In this document: piece after piece, positions 8,391-17,341 of the stretch | Layout: the number at the start of each line of letters is the position of its first letter | How positions within the stretch are numbered: the stretch's first letter is position 1 | Assembly (NCBI RefSeq): GCF_001455965.1 | Contig: NZ_LKKO01000042.1 | Coordinates: forward strand, 1-54,612 | Length of the DNA: 54,612 bases | From: Methylobacterium sp. GXS13 | GTDB taxonomy: Bacteria > Pseudomonadota > Alphaproteobacteria > Rhizobiales > Beijerinckiaceae | Reading direction: 5' to 3' | Position numbers and translations under genes: made by a program | The notes under the pieces: model-generated | Database searches by the model: none | Told to the model about the DNA's origin: nothing | Seen by the model: the letters and a program-made list of their open reading frames with translations, nothing else

Positions 8391-9323
8391 ATGACGATGC
8401 CGGACGACGCCCGCGCGGCGCTGACTGCCCCCCTGTCCGAGGCCGACGTGACGGCCATGAAATCCGAGGCCGCGGCCTGGTTCGCGACCCTGCGCGACCG
8501 TATCCTCGCGGCCTTCGAGACCCTGGAGGCCGAAGCCGAGGGGCCGTTCCATCCGGATGCCCCCCCCGGGCCCGGGACCTTCGTGAAGACGCCCTGGGAC
8601 CGCACCGACCATACCGGCCAGCCCGGCGGCGGCGGGGTCATGGCGATGCTGAAGGGCCGGGTCTTCGAGAAGGCCGGGGTGCACATCTCCACCGTCCACG
8701 GCGAGTTCGCCCCGGAATTCCGCGCCCAGATGCCCGGAGCCGCCGAGGATCCGCGCTTCTTCGCCACCGGCATCTCGCTGATCGCCCATCCGTGGAACCC
8801 GCATGTGCCGACGGTGCACATGAACACCCGCTTCGTCGTGACTACGAAGGCGTGGTTCGGCGGCGGCGCCGACCTCACGCCGGTGCTGGTGCGGCGGCGC
8901 AACCAGGACGACCCGGACAGCCGCCACTTCCACGCCTGCCTGGGGCGCGCCTGCGCGGCCCACGGGGTCGATCATGCCCGCTACAAGGCCTGGTGCGACG
9001 AATACTTCCACCTCAAGCATCGCAACGAGCCCCGCGGCATCGGCGGCATTTTTTATGATTATCGCTGGACCGGCGACGCGCAGGCGGACTTAGCCTTCAC
9101 GCGCGATGTCGGCGGCGCCTTCTTGGAGGCGTATCCAAAGATCGTCCGCGACAATGTCGGGACCGCCTGGACCGAGGCCGACCGCGAGGAGCAGCAGGTC
9201 CGGCGCGGTCGCTACGTCGAGTTCAACCTGCTCTACGATCGCGGCACGATCTTCGGGCTGAAGACCGGCGGCAACGTCGCCTCGATCCTGTCGTCGCTGC
9301 CGCCCACCGTGCGCTGGCCGTGA
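8391..9323 (+). CDS. hemF: Oxygen-dependent coproporphyrinogen III oxidase
   Basis: 310 aa from ATG 8391. It is the aerobic enzyme that decarboxylates two propionates of coproporphyrinogen III to give protoporphyrinogen IX in haem (and chlorophyll) synthesis. Family landmarks are present in order: [94 protein letters not shown]. Length is normal (about 300). It is cytoplasmic and usually a dimer. The stop overlaps the GTG of the helicase gene (GTGA), so the two are translationally coupled, an odd pairing with no obvious pathway link. Upstream in-frame starts exist to 8310 but lack ribosome sites. Confidence 0.95.
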   Translation: MTMPDDARAALTAPLSEADVTAMKSEAAAWFATLRDRILAAFETLEAEAEGPFHPDAPPGPGTFVKTPWDRTDHTGQPGGGGVMAMLKGRVFEKAGVHISTVHGEFAPEFRAQMPGAAEDPRFFATGISLIAHPWNPHVPTVHMNTRFVVTTKAWFGGGADLTPVLVRRRNQDDPDSRHFHACLGRACAAHGVDHARYKAWCDEYFHLKHRNEPRGIGGIFYDYRWTGDAQADLAFTRDVGGAFLEAYPKIVRDNVGTAWTEADREEQQVRRGRYVEFNLLYDRGTIFGLKTGGNVASILSSLPPTVRWP

Positions 9324-10438
9324 GTGCCGGGCTGCCCTCGGCTTACGCGCCGCAGCAGGACGCGGCGCTGAAGGCCATCGCCGCTTGGCGGAAGGCGGGC
9401 GGAAGCCAGGTGTTCCGGCTGTTCGGCTATGCCGGCACCGGCAAGACCACGCTCGCCCGCCGCATCGCCGAGGATGTCGACGGCACGGTGGTGTACGGCG
9501 CCTTCACCGGCAAGGCGGCCTCGGTGATGCGCCAGAAGGGCTGCTACGACGCCGCCACGATCCACTCGCTGATCTACCGCACCAAGGAGGCGGAGGAGGG
9601 CGGCCCGACCTTCACGCTGAACCGATCCGGCCCGGCCGCGAAGGCCGACCTGATCATCATCGACGAATGCTCGATGGTCGATTCCGACCTCGGCAACGAC
9701 CTCCTGTCCTTCGACCGTCCGGTGCTGGTGTTGGGCGATCCGGCGCAGCTGCCGCCGGTGCGCGGCGGCGGCTTCTTCACCGAGGCCGAGCCTGACGTGA
9801 TGCTCACGGAGGTGCATCGCCAGGCTAAGGACGACCCGATCGTCCGCATGGCCATGACCGTGCGCGAGGGGGGGCGGCTGGAGATCGGCACCTACGGCCA
9901 GAGCCGCATCGTCTCCCGCCGCACGCTGGACCCGGCCGAGGTGCTGGAATGCGACCAGGTCCTGGTCGGCCTCAACAAGACCCGCCGCCTCTACAACAAC
10001 CGGCTCCGTGAACTCGCCGGCCACACCGACCCGATGCCGGCGGTGGGCGAGAAGCTGGTGTGCCTGCGCAACGACCGGGTGAAGGGCCTGCTCAACGGCT
10101 CGACCTGGACGGTGCAAGCCCTGCGCGCGCCGCCGCGCCCGGACCTGGTCCGCCTCGATGTCGTCCCCGAGGACGATCCGGCGCTCCGCCGACGGGCCAC
10201 CGACATCAAGGTGCTGCGCGCGATGATCTCGGGCACGGACGAGGAGATCCCGCTGTTCCTGCGCCGGGAGACCGACGAATTCACCTACGGCTACGCGCTG
10301 ACGGTGCACAAGGCGCAAGGCTCGCAATGGGACCGCGTGACCCTGTTCGACGAATCCTACGCCTTCCGCGAGCACCGCGCCCGCTGGCTCTACACCGGCC
10401 TCACCCGGGCGGCGCAGGCCATCACGATCGTGGTCTGA
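9320..10438 (+). CDS. RecD-like ATP-dependent DNA helicase (SF1B, AAA_30)
   Basis: 372 aa, GTG start overlapping the hemF stop. Walker [15 protein letters not shown] (about 34-47) and Walker [11 protein letters not shown] (about 111-120) are intact. Motif III follows at [13 protein letters not shown] and the UvrD-like C-terminal motif at [16 protein letters not shown], then the arginine-finger region [13 protein letters not shown]. This is the short single-subunit RecD-like type, without a nuclease domain or the N-terminal extension of RecD2. It probably unwinds DNA 5' to 3' in repair. Only the overlap links it to haem synthesis. The next feature is the tRNA-Ser, 80 nt downstream. Confidence 0.9.
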   Translation: MSAGLPSAYAPQQDAALKAIAAWRKAGGSQVFRLFGYAGTGKTTLARRIAEDVDGTVVYGAFTGKAASVMRQKGCYDAATIHSLIYRTKEAEEGGPTFTLNRSGPAAKADLIIIDECSMVDSDLGNDLLSFDRPVLVLGDPAQLPPVRGGGFFTEAEPDVMLTEVHRQAKDDPIVRMAMTVREGGRLEIGTYGQSRIVSRRTLDPAEVLECDQVLVGLNKTRRLYNNRLRELAGHTDPMPAVGEKLVCLRNDRVKGLLNGSTWTVQALRAPPRPDLVRLDVVPEDDPALRRRATDIKVLRAMISGTDEEIPLFLRRETDEFTYGYALTVHKAQGSQWDRVTLFDESYAFREHRARWLYTGLTRAAQAITIVV

Positions 10439-10518
10439 TCGACTCTCGGCGCATCGACATCGCTTGTGAAGCCCGACCGCGCGTGCTAGGCACCGCCCGT
10501 CTCATCGAGGCACCTTGC

Positions 10519-10608
10519 GGAGAGGTGGCAGAGCGGTTGAATGCACCGCACTCGAAATGCGGCATGCCTGCAAGGGCATCGGGGGTTCGAATCCCCCCCT
10601 CTCCGCCA
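10519..10608 (+). tRNA. tRNA-Ser (anticodon CGA)
   Basis: 90 nt including an encoded CCA. The acceptor stem GGAGAGG pairs with CCTCTCC, the discriminator is G, the anticodon loop CTCGAAA gives CGA (10553-10555) reading UCG, and a long variable arm (class II) and GGTTCGAATCC T-arm are present. Its 3' end lies 88 nt before the integrase start, the common insertion site for tRNA-targeting integrative elements. No second copy of its 3' end was found in the window. Confidence 0.97.
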
Positions 10609-10674
10609 GAATTGCCTAACTCATTGATTTTGTTAGATGATTTTTCCCCTAGGGGGTGTTTTGCCGTCGTAGTT

Positions 10675-10696
10675 GTACACACGGGTGGTACACACG
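10675..10696 (+). repeat. Tandem GTACACACG repeat abutting the integrase start
   Basis: GTACACACG occurs at 10675-10683 and again at 10688-10696, 13 bp apart, directly before the integrase ATG. A perfect palindrome CCCCTAGGGG lies at 10646-10655. Short repeats of this kind near an attachment site may be integrase arm-binding sites or an operator for its own gene; which one cannot be told here. Confidence 0.4.
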
Positions 10697-12031
10697 ATGG
10701 TTCTTGCGCTCGCTCGACCTTGGCGCCATCCCAAGACTGGAACGTACTGGTTCCGGCGGCGGGTGCCGAAGGAACTGCGCCCGCTCGTCGGAAGGAGCGA
10801 GGAGCGTAGGAGCCTCCGGACGAAGGAGCCGGAGTTGGCTCGGACGCGATACCTTCAGGCAGCCGTCGAGATCGACGAGCGCTGGGGACTCCTGAGGCGA
10901 TCGGCGGCGGCCCTCGCCGCCCTCGCGCCTCCGCCCGGCGATGTGCTCGAATGCGGATCGGACGATCCCGTCAGCGAACTCCGGCCAAAGTTTCGTTCCT
11001 TCGAAGGAGCGCCCGATCGGATCGTAACCGCTCCTTCGATCGTCCCTGCTCCGGCGCCCTTGACGACGGGATCCGTGCCCTGGCGTTCGATCTTCGACAC
11101 CTACGCGGCCGAGGCGAAGCTCGCTCCGTCCACGATCAAGCGTTGGACGGGGGTGCTGGCCGCCCTCGAGGAGGCGGTGGATACCGACGACCTCGCCCTG
11201 GTGACGCGCGGAGACTTGATCGCCTGGAAGCGCGATCTGCTCGCCGCCGGCCGCGATCCGCGAACCGTCCGAGATGCCTACATCGCCGCGCCGAAGGCAC
11301 TCATGAACTGGGCTGTGGCCAACGGTCTTCTGGACACCAATCCCGCTGCCGGGGTCGTCGTCGCGGTGCCGGACAAGCTCCGGCTTCGCGACCGGGACTT
11401 CACCGACCTCGAGGCGCGGACGATCCTACGCGCCTCGCTGGATCCTCCGGAGCCCAGACTGTCGCGACAGCATGCTGCCGCACGGCGTTGGATACCCTGG
11501 TTGTGCGCGTACGGCGGCGCCCGCGTCAACGAGATGACGCAGCTTCGCGGTTGCGACGTGCGCGTCGAGGGCGTTGCTTTGGTGATCCGCATCACGCCGG
11601 AAGCAGGAAGCGTGAAGAGCGGGAAATGGCGCGACGTCCCTATACACCCGCACCTCGTCGAGCAGGGCTTCCTCGAATTCGTCCACGGTTGCGGATCCGG
11701 TCCCCTCTTCTACGACCCGGCACGCGGCCGGAACGGGCAGGCCGCGCACCCGATCTACAAGAAGGTCGGTGAGCGTTTGGCCGCCTGGGTCCGCTCGATC
11801 GGAGTGGACGACATCGGCGTGGACCCGAATCACGGCTGGCGACATCGCTTCAAGACCGTCGCACGGCGGGTCGGGATCGATCCATCGGTGATCGACGCGA
11901 TCCAAGGGCACGCTCCGCGCACCGAAGGCGAGCGATACGGGCGTTACCCCACCGACCTGATGTACGAGGCGATCTGCCGGATGCCGCGGTATGACGTCGG
12001 ATCGGACGCGGCGACCCTAAGGAGGTCATGA
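10697..12031 (+). CDS. Tyrosine site-specific integrase, DUF6538-type N-terminus
   Basis: 444 aa from ATG 10697 (an in-frame TTG at 10673 would add eight residues). The N-terminus PWRHPKTGTYWFRRRVPKEL is the DUF6538 module seen in many island integrases; a SAM-like core-binding domain follows (about 125-215), then the catalytic domain. Catalytic residues can be placed: Arg in GGARVNEMTQL, the His-x-x-Arg in HGWRHRFKTVARR, the later His in IQGHAPRTEGE and the Tyr nucleophile in YGRYP. All are present, so the enzyme should be active. It lies immediately downstream of tRNA-Ser, pointing into the element, which suggests it integrated the DNA to its right. An AAGGAGG site overlaps its 3' end. Confidence 0.92.
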   Translation: MVLALARPWRHPKTGTYWFRRRVPKELRPLVGRSEERRSLRTKEPELARTRYLQAAVEIDERWGLLRRSAAALAALAPPPGDVLECGSDDPVSELRPKFRSFEGAPDRIVTAPSIVPAPAPLTTGSVPWRSIFDTYAAEAKLAPSTIKRWTGVLAALEEAVDTDDLALVTRGDLIAWKRDLLAAGRDPRTVRDAYIAAPKALMNWAVANGLLDTNPAAGVVVAVPDKLRLRDRDFTDLEARTILRASLDPPEPRLSRQHAAARRWIPWLCAYGGARVNEMTQLRGCDVRVEGVALVIRITPEAGSVKSGKWRDVPIHPHLVEQGFLEFVHGCGSGPLFYDPARGRNGQAAHPIYKKVGERLAAWVRSIGVDDIGVDPNHGWRHRFKTVARRVGIDPSVIDAIQGHAPRTEGERYGRYPTDLMYEAICRMPRYDVGSDAATLRRS

Positions 12032-12208
12032 GGTTTCACGTCCGAACGGGAGCGCAGGTCGTGTAGCCTCGACGTCGACGTGAAAATCCGTCCGAGCAGC
12101 CGAACCGGATTCCGTACCGCTCGCCCCGCCTGTATGGCGGAGTTCCTGGGTTCGCGTGGGGGCCTCGCTTCGAGAGCCGCCGCGCGCGAAGTGGTCTTGG
12201 AAGTGGGG

Positions 12209-13003
12209 ATGGCGTCGAGAACCTTCGAAGACCTCGTCGGGATCTTCCCCGAACTCGGGCGCGAAGGCGCACGCGAGGAATGCCGGCAAAATCCGCTACC
12301 GCGGTACCTGAAGGCGTCGACCGATGCCGCTGAGAGCGGATACGATTTGGCCCTCCGCGAGGCTCTCGATGCGTGGGTCAAGAACAACGCGAAGCTCGTA
12401 CCTTATCTGACGGACCGCGTGAAGCTCGGGGAAGACCGCGCCCGCCAAGCCTTCGTGGTCCGGAGGGGCAGGGAACTCGAGGGCATCTTCGAATCGGAGG
12501 GCGAACTTGCCGAGGCCGTATCGAGCTTCGTCGACCTCTACGAGATGTACGCCCGTCAGATACTCGCAGGTTTCGAGAATCCCTGCTTTCCGGGACGCGG
12601 GCATGTGATTGCCCGCGGTTTCGCATTGCCCAAGGAAGCGTTCGAAACCTATTGGGCCGTCGGCGAGACAATCCGTTTCGACGTACCGACGGCGTTCACG
12701 CTGAACACCAACCTCGTCCCCCTGCATTTTGCCTGGAAGCAGTTCACCCAGGACAAACCAGACGGTGACCCCGGCGAATTCGCAGCGGTGATCCTGGGGG
12801 TCGAGATCCAGTCGCACGACGATTGCCCTCTGCTGTGGACCTCGTTCTTTGAAGCGGCGTTGCCTGGAATGGACTTTCGATGGCAGCAGGAAGTGATCAC
12901 GCCTCCGAATTTCGAAATCTCGATCAAGTCGCAGGAGCGGTTGTCCGTCGATGGCGCTCTGCATCGCCTGACGGCGCATGGAACACGGCTACGAAACGCT
13001 TGA
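12209..13003 (+). CDS. Hypothetical protein, possible ADP-ribosyltransferase-like fold
   Basis: 264 aa from ATG 12209 (GGAAG, 5-nt spacer); in-frame starts at 12134 (ATG) and 12080 (GTG) would add up to 43 residues. I recognise no named family. The C-terminal half has three elements in the order seen in ARTs: a strand with Arg-Gly (VIARGFALP, R136), a middle strand where Ser-Thr-Ser is usual but here Asn-Thr-Asn occurs (AFTLNTNL, 163-169), and a Q-x-E followed by the strand WQQEVITPPNFEIS (E228), close in style to the ExEVLLPPGT motif. The N-terminal 110 residues are helical and charged. It is cargo next to the integrase. If the fold is right it could be a toxin or defence effector; if not, the motifs are chance. 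Confidence 0.5.
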   Translation: MASRTFEDLVGIFPELGREGAREECRQNPLPRYLKASTDAAESGYDLALREALDAWVKNNAKLVPYLTDRVKLGEDRARQAFVVRRGRELEGIFESEGELAEAVSSFVDLYEMYARQILAGFENPCFPGRGHVIARGFALPKEAFETYWAVGETIRFDVPTAFTLNTNLVPLHFAWKQFTQDKPDGDPGEFAAVILGVEIQSHDDCPLLWTSFFEAALPGMDFRWQQEVITPPNFEISIKSQERLSVDGALHRLTAHGTRLRNA

Positions 13004-13264
13004 TCCGGGATGTCCGCCGGAAGGTAGCCCAGTCAGGATTCATCATCGGCTATTCGGATTTCAGTGTTGAAACTCTTTTCGGAGGGTCGGCGGGGCCGAC
13101 GCCTCCCGCACCGGGGCAAGCCGTTGCCCCGACGACCTCGCGGGACGGCCGTCGCCGCCCCCGCCCGATGGAAGGCAAGCCTCCCGTCACCCCGGCGGCC
13201 GGCGAGTGAACCCCGCTCGCCGCCGCTGACCGAGCCTTCCGGCTTGACCGCGCATGCGCCTCAT

Positions 13265-13683
13265 GCGCCGCTTTCCACTCGGCAGGTCGGCGAGCAGCTT
13301 CTCGGCCCGACGTTGATCACCGCCGGGGGCGGCCTTCAGCTCGTGGATCCCCCGGGCAGTTCCACGAGGAGGATGCGCTTGCGCGCGATCTGGCGTTCCT
13401 GGGCCTGGATGCGGGTGCGCAGATCCTCGACCTGAACCTTGGCCAGCTCCGCCACGGCGCGATGCTTGGCCTGGACCTGCCGAAGGATGTGGTCGAGGTT
13501 CTTGGCCGAGATGCCGGCCGGTCGCCACATCGTCCTTGCGAGCGTCCTCGCATCCTCGCCGCGTGCGAGCGCCGCGTCGACTCGGCGAGCGACGGACGAG
13601 AACAGATCCGCCGCTGCCGCGAGTGCGGGCTGGTCCCCGTCGAGGCGGGTCTGGAAAGTGCGGGTCGGGCTCGGCGCCTCCAT
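13265..13683 (-). pseudogene. Broken N-terminal fragment of a TnpB-like (IS200/IS605) protein
   Basis: The frame 13336-13683 reads like the N-terminus of the long TnpB-related proteins: TRTFQTRLD at the start, then a helix pair and RILLVELPGG, with the typical segment ISAKNLDHILRQVQAKH in between. The reading then appears to continue in another frame (HELKAAPGGDQRRAEKLL), and no RuvC domain or zinc finger follows. It is therefore a truncated, frameshifted relic of the RNA-guided nuclease encoded by IS200/IS605 elements. No tnpA is present. The surrounding 13004-13264 contains a small hairpin (CGGGGCAA/TTGCCCCG, 13112-13131) and no convincing gene. Confidence 0.5.
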
Positions 13684-14195
13684 AAGCCAATTGACGCTGA
13701 ACGGAAAGGGAACGATCTATCCTGAATGAACGGTCGCGATCACGCCATTTTTACATCGGAATCCGAACAGTCCACCATCGACGCCTGCTTCCGAGGTACG
13801 TTTGCAGTCAACTGCGTCCGTCGAGAACACCATCGGTCGGGCATAGGTGTCAGCGACGCGTGGTGTAGCTCCGGTCCAGCGAGGGCCCGGGCGGTCCAAG
13901 GGCGGACCACGATCGGGCATACGTCGTACAGCGACGACGGGCACTTCGATTGAACGGAAGCTGTCTCCCTTGGCATAAGACCGTTCCCATGTGTCTGTCA
14001 TCTGGAAGCTTACGGGCAGGTGACCAATCAACCCGCCGTTTACGGGCGCCCACCGGCTGAACCGGATTTGGCCGGAAACGGAACGACCGCTTCGGAGGAG
14101 GCCGGCTGTAAAACCGGACTGGCTCCTACCGACCCATGCCGGGCATATGGGAGCCCGCTAGCGCTTCTCGAAAGCAGACGCGATAGATCCACTGC
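13684..14195. other. Gene-less stretch with one weak intergenic-repeat copy
   Basis: About 510 nt. Two short minus-strand frames (e.g. 13717-14031) have no family resemblance, no ribosome site and a composition unlike the neighbours. From about 14081 to 14180 it carries a diverged copy of the dispersed repeat (GACCGCTTC near 14084, CCTACCGACCCA near 14126, GAAAGCAGACG at about 14170). Confidence 0.35.
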
Positions 14196-14603
14196 TCAAG
14201 GGCGCGCGAGAGTGGTCATATGCCGTAGGTCGTCTGCCGGGGGATCGTAGGCTTTGGCAAAGTTTTGCGGCGGGGTTGTCACCGCAAGGTAGATCAAAGG
14301 TCCTAAGCCCGTGTTCTCCACCCCATGGACCTCGCCCGCTGGGGTACGAATGATATCGCCCGGATGAATGCTCTCGGAGCGATCATCGGCCAGCAGCAAT
14401 AAGCCTTCGCCCTGCTCGACAATCCATATTTGCTCGGCGTGCGCATGCGCGTGCCGCTTTGACACTGCGCCGGGCACCATCGTGACGAGCGTGATCGTCA
14501 CCTGAGCGTCAGGCGAGTTGTTTGACCAAATCAACTGTTGAGACTGAATACCGGTCTTGGTGAGGATGGCGCAGTCAGCCACGCGCAGTCTCTGAATGGC
14601 CAT
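14196..14603 (-). CDS. Small cupin-domain protein
   Basis: 135 aa from ATG 14603 (GGAG about 7 nt upstream; an in-frame TTG at 14615 is less likely). A single cupin barrel: motif 1 KRHAHAHAEQIWIVEQGEG (histidines and a glutamate as metal ligands) and motif 2 at HPGDIIRTPAGEVHGVENTG, with the third His. It has no signal peptide. Small cupins of this sort are metal-binding sugar- or amino-acid-modifying enzymes or sensors; the substrate is not evident. It is flanked by mobile-element debris on both sides, so it is probably part of the acquired cargo. Confidence 0.75.
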   Translation of the reverse strand: MAIQRLRVADCAILTKTGIQSQQLIWSNNSPDAQVTITLVTMVPGAVSKRHAHAHAEQIWIVEQGEGLLLLADDRSESIHPGDIIRTPAGEVHGVENTGLGPLIYLAVTTPPQNFAKAYDPPADDLRHMTTLARP

Positions 14604-14743
14604 TCGGCGCTCCAAGCCCTGGTAGGTTCAGGCTAAGCCACAGGAAGGACTAGGGGGAAGGGGAGTTCGGGATTGTGAACGATCTCCGCCCCTACGTCCG
14701 CCCCGCCAGCACGACTCTGGGAAGCCAAGCGGCCCAAAATCAT

Positions 14744-14819
14744 CCCGAGCGGACGTTCCGCGACCGACCCAACCCGGCCATGTGAGCAGCCCTCAGCCAT
14801 TTCCAAAAGCAGCCATTAG
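14744..14819 (+). repeat. Dispersed intergenic repeat, partial copy
   Basis: It matches the middle and right part of the repeat: CCGAGCGGACGTTCCG, then CGACCCAACCCGGCCATG, then CCAAAAGCAGCCATT. Compared with the copy at 31888 the blocks are in the same order and spacing. Its right end runs into the IS3 remnant. Confidence 0.6.
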
Positions 14820-15200
14820 GTGGCCGGCGACCTCACGACGAACGGCGGGCCTCACCACTTTCGTTTGAGCACGTCCTGCAGCATCGAGCGGTCCATCGTC
14901 AGGTCAGCGACCAGCCGCTTAAGCTTGCTGTTCTCGTCTTCCTGCTGCTTCAGCCGCCGGATCTCCGGCACGCCCATGCCGACGAACTGCTTCTTCCAGC
15001 GGTAGAACGTCGGCTCAGACACGCCCATCTTCCGGCAGACCTCGTCCACCGTCGCACCGTTCTCCGCCTGACGTAGGGCAAAGCGATCTGCTCGTTCGTG
15101 AAGCGTTTGCGAGGCATGGCATCCACCCTCCTTCAGGGTTCAGGATGCCCGAAAAACTTGCGCTCGGCCTGGACCAGTTTGCTGGGTCAGGGTCAATCCA
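14815..15200 (-). mobile_element. IS3-family insertion-sequence remnant
   Basis: It contains a frameshifted orfA, the first about 17 codons of orfB (VRPAVRREVAGHLMAAF) cut off near 14815, and a probable terminal inverted repeat around 15170-15200 (plus strand TGGACCAGTTTGCTGGGTC). The element ends within a few bases of the stop codon of the neighbouring diguanylate cyclase gene. Transposition by this copy is not possible, since orfB is missing. Confidence 0.75.
14852..15118 (-). pseudogene. IS3-family orfA (frameshifted)
   Basis: From ATG 15118 (MPRKRFTNEQIA, preceded by GAAGGAGGG) the frame is lost by a one-base deletion near 15087 and resumes in the frame ending at 14852: VDEVCRKMGVSEPTFYRWKK (helix-turn-helix), then the leucine zipper RRLKQQEDENSKLKRLVADL. 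It is the DNA-binding half of an IS3 transposase. The deletion and missing orfB make it non-functional. Confidence 0.8.
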
Positions 15201-15202
15201 CG

Positions 15203-17341
15203 TCATGCGGCACGATCGGACATGGTGAAGATCGTATCGGGACCCCCACGAGCCTGCTTATCGTTCCGCGTCCCCGCGAGGCACCATGTTCCCCGACCCA
15301 TCGCCTTGGCGCGATAGAGCGCGGCATCCCCGTCCAGCAGAAGTCGCTCGACGGACTGGTCCGAGCCGTCGACGGGGGCAATTCCGATGCTCGTGCCGAT
15401 CGAAAGATCGATGCCTTTGATCGTGAAGGTCTCCCGCAACGCAGCCACGATCCGCTCGGCCAGGGCGATCGCAGAGATGGGCTGCGGTCCCGCCGCTCTG
15501 CGCCCGTCGGCGCCGCAGACCACGGCGAACTCGTCCCCGCCGAGGCGGGCGAGCAGATCCCCCTCGTCCACGACGCGACGCAGACGATCGGCTACGGCCT
15601 TCAGCAGGGCGTCGCCGCAGGGATGGCCGTGGACGTCGTTGACCTGCTTGAAGCCGTCGAGATCGAGCAGGAGCAGCGCCCCGTGCCGATCCCGATCGGG
15701 CGAGGCAAGCAGGCGCCGCACGGTGTCGTCGAACAGCACCCGGTTCGGCAGCCCGGTCAGGGCGTCGTGGTGCGCCATATGCGAGATCAGGGCCTCGGCA
15801 CGCCGCCGCTCCGTCTCGTCCTCGAACGTGCACACGAGATCGCCGGCACCGACGGGTTCGACCGCGACGCCGAGGATCCGTCCGTCCGGAAGCGGGCAGG
15901 TCAGCTTCGCGGGCGTGCCGGCCGTCGCAGCCGCGCCGAGCGCCGCCGCGAAGGTCGCCGTCGGCCCGTCGGGTGTACGATCACGGATATGGGCGCGAAG
16001 GCCGTCCAGGGTCGCTCCCTCGCGCCGGAACGCCTCCGGCAGTTCGAAGAGCGTGGCCATCCGCGCGTTGAGGAACAGGACCCGTCCCGCGGCGTCGAAG
16101 ACGCAGAGCCCCTGGCCCATGCCGTCGAGCGCGCTCCCGAATCGGGCATACTCGTCCTTGATGCGGCGATCCGCTTCCGCCTCCACCTCCGCCGCCCGCA
16201 ACGCGGCCTCGGAGCCGGCCAAGAGTGCCCGATCCCGGATCTGGCGCGCGTTGGTCGCGAGCAGCAGCAGGAGCGCCCCAGTCAGCATGACGACGGCGAC
16301 GCCAAGACCCAGCGTCTGCCGGCGCCATCCGGTCAGCGTCGCCTCGACGGTGCGGCTCGCGCCGACGATCAGCGGGAAGTGGTCGAGGGGACGGATCGCG
16401 ATGTAGCGGTCGCGGCCGTCGATCGGCGTCGTCATCCTGGACACGCCGGATCCCTCGGGATCGCCCGGAGAGCGCCGGAGGCCCGGCACGGGTGGGACGA
16501 CGCGGCCGATCGCACCGGGCGGCGAGGGATGCCGGGCCAGCATGGTGAGGTCGTCGGACACCATCGAGATCACGTCCGCCGCCATCGGCGACACGTTGGC
16601 GTAGAGGCGCTCGAAATACCGCATGTCGACGGCGGCCAGGACGTAGCCGGTCGCCGAGCCGCCGGCGGCCGCGATCCCGCGGGCGACGTACAGGGTCATC
16701 GCCACGCCGTCTTCCGTCCTCGTCGGCTCGACGACCGTCGATCGGTCGGCCGGGGTCGCGGCGAGGCGACGGAAGAATGGACGTTCGGATACGTCACGAT
16801 CCAAGGCCGGCCACCGGCTGGACGCGTTCAGGACGGCGCCCTGCCGGTCCACGATCGCCATGGCGACGACCTGGGGGAGGGCGGACGCGATGGCGTCGAG
16901 GCGCTCGCGCACGACGGTCGTCGCCGCAGATGCGTCGAGCCGGTCCACGTCATCGTCCCCGGCGCGCATCCCGGCGAGGCGTTCCGCCAAGCCGTCCTCG
17001 GCCACCTCCACGGCCATGAGGATCCGGTCTGCCTGCTCCGCCAGGAGCGTTGTCAGGCCCCGGAGGTCGCGTTCGGTGTTCTCGATCGTGCCGTCGCGCA
17101 GATCCTTCGCGAGAAGGCAGGCTGCGAGGACTAGGCCGAGAACGAGCGCCGACCCCAGGACGGCGATCGATCGCGGATTCCGCAGGGCCCCTCGCCCTGC
17201 CCCGAGAAGCCTCCGCAGCGGGCCCGGCGATCGCATCGAAGAGGACAACCACCGCTCCGCAACGAGCAGATCCCCGCGGATCAGGCGCGGAACTGCGGAT
17301 CGGCCCATCGCCGACGATATCGGAGGACCATCATGACACAC
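15203..17341 (-). CDS. Membrane diguanylate cyclase (sensor-PAS-GGDEF)
   Basis: About 712 aa. A membrane segment (SIAVLGSALVLGLVLAACLL, about 56-75), an extracytoplasmic Cache-like sensor (about 80-340), a second membrane segment (LGLGVAVVMLTGALLLLLA), a coiled linker, a PAS domain (about 405-525) and a GGDEF domain (about 540-695). The active motif is intact (RLGGDEFAVV) and the strand HDALTGLPNR is present. It should make cyclic di-GMP from GTP in response to a periplasmic ligand. There is no EAL domain. The start is uncertain: GTG 17341 has AAGGA two bases upstream; ATG 17308 and ATG 17236 are alternatives, all upstream of the first membrane segment. The 3' end abuts the IS3 remnant but the protein seems complete. 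Confidence 0.88.
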   Translation of the reverse strand: MCHDGPPISSAMGRSAVPRLIRGDLLVAERWLSSSMRSPGPLRRLLGAGRGALRNPRSIAVLGSALVLGLVLAACLLAKDLRDGTIENTERDLRGLTTLLAEQADRILMAVEVAEDGLAERLAGMRAGDDDVDRLDASAATTVVRERLDAIASALPQVVAMAIVDRQGAVLNASSRWPALDRDVSERPFFRRLAATPADRSTVVEPTRTEDGVAMTLYVARGIAAAGGSATGYVLAAVDMRYFERLYANVSPMAADVISMVSDDLTMLARHPSPPGAIGRVVPPVPGLRRSPGDPEGSGVSRMTTPIDGRDRYIAIRPLDHFPLIVGASRTVEATLTGWRRQTLGLGVAVVMLTGALLLLLATNARQIRDRALLAGSEAALRAAEVEAEADRRIKDEYARFGSALDGMGQGLCVFDAAGRVLFLNARMATLFELPEAFRREGATLDGLRAHIRDRTPDGPTATFAAALGAAATAGTPAKLTCPLPDGRILGVAVEPVGAGDLVCTFEDETERRRAEALISHMAHHDALTGLPNRVLFDDTVRRLLASPDRDRHGALLLLDLDGFKQVNDVHGHPCGDALLKAVADRLRRVVDEGDLLARLGGDEFAVVCGADGRRAAGPQPISAIALAERIVAALRETFTIKGIDLSIGTSIGIAPVDGSDQSVERLLLDGDAALYRAKAMGRGTWCLAGTRNDKQARGGPDTIFTMSDRAA

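Noticed and set aside
13717..14031. A 104-codon minus-strand frame in the gap after the TnpB relic
   Set aside because: No ribosome site, composition unlike the neighbours, and no resemblance to any family I know.
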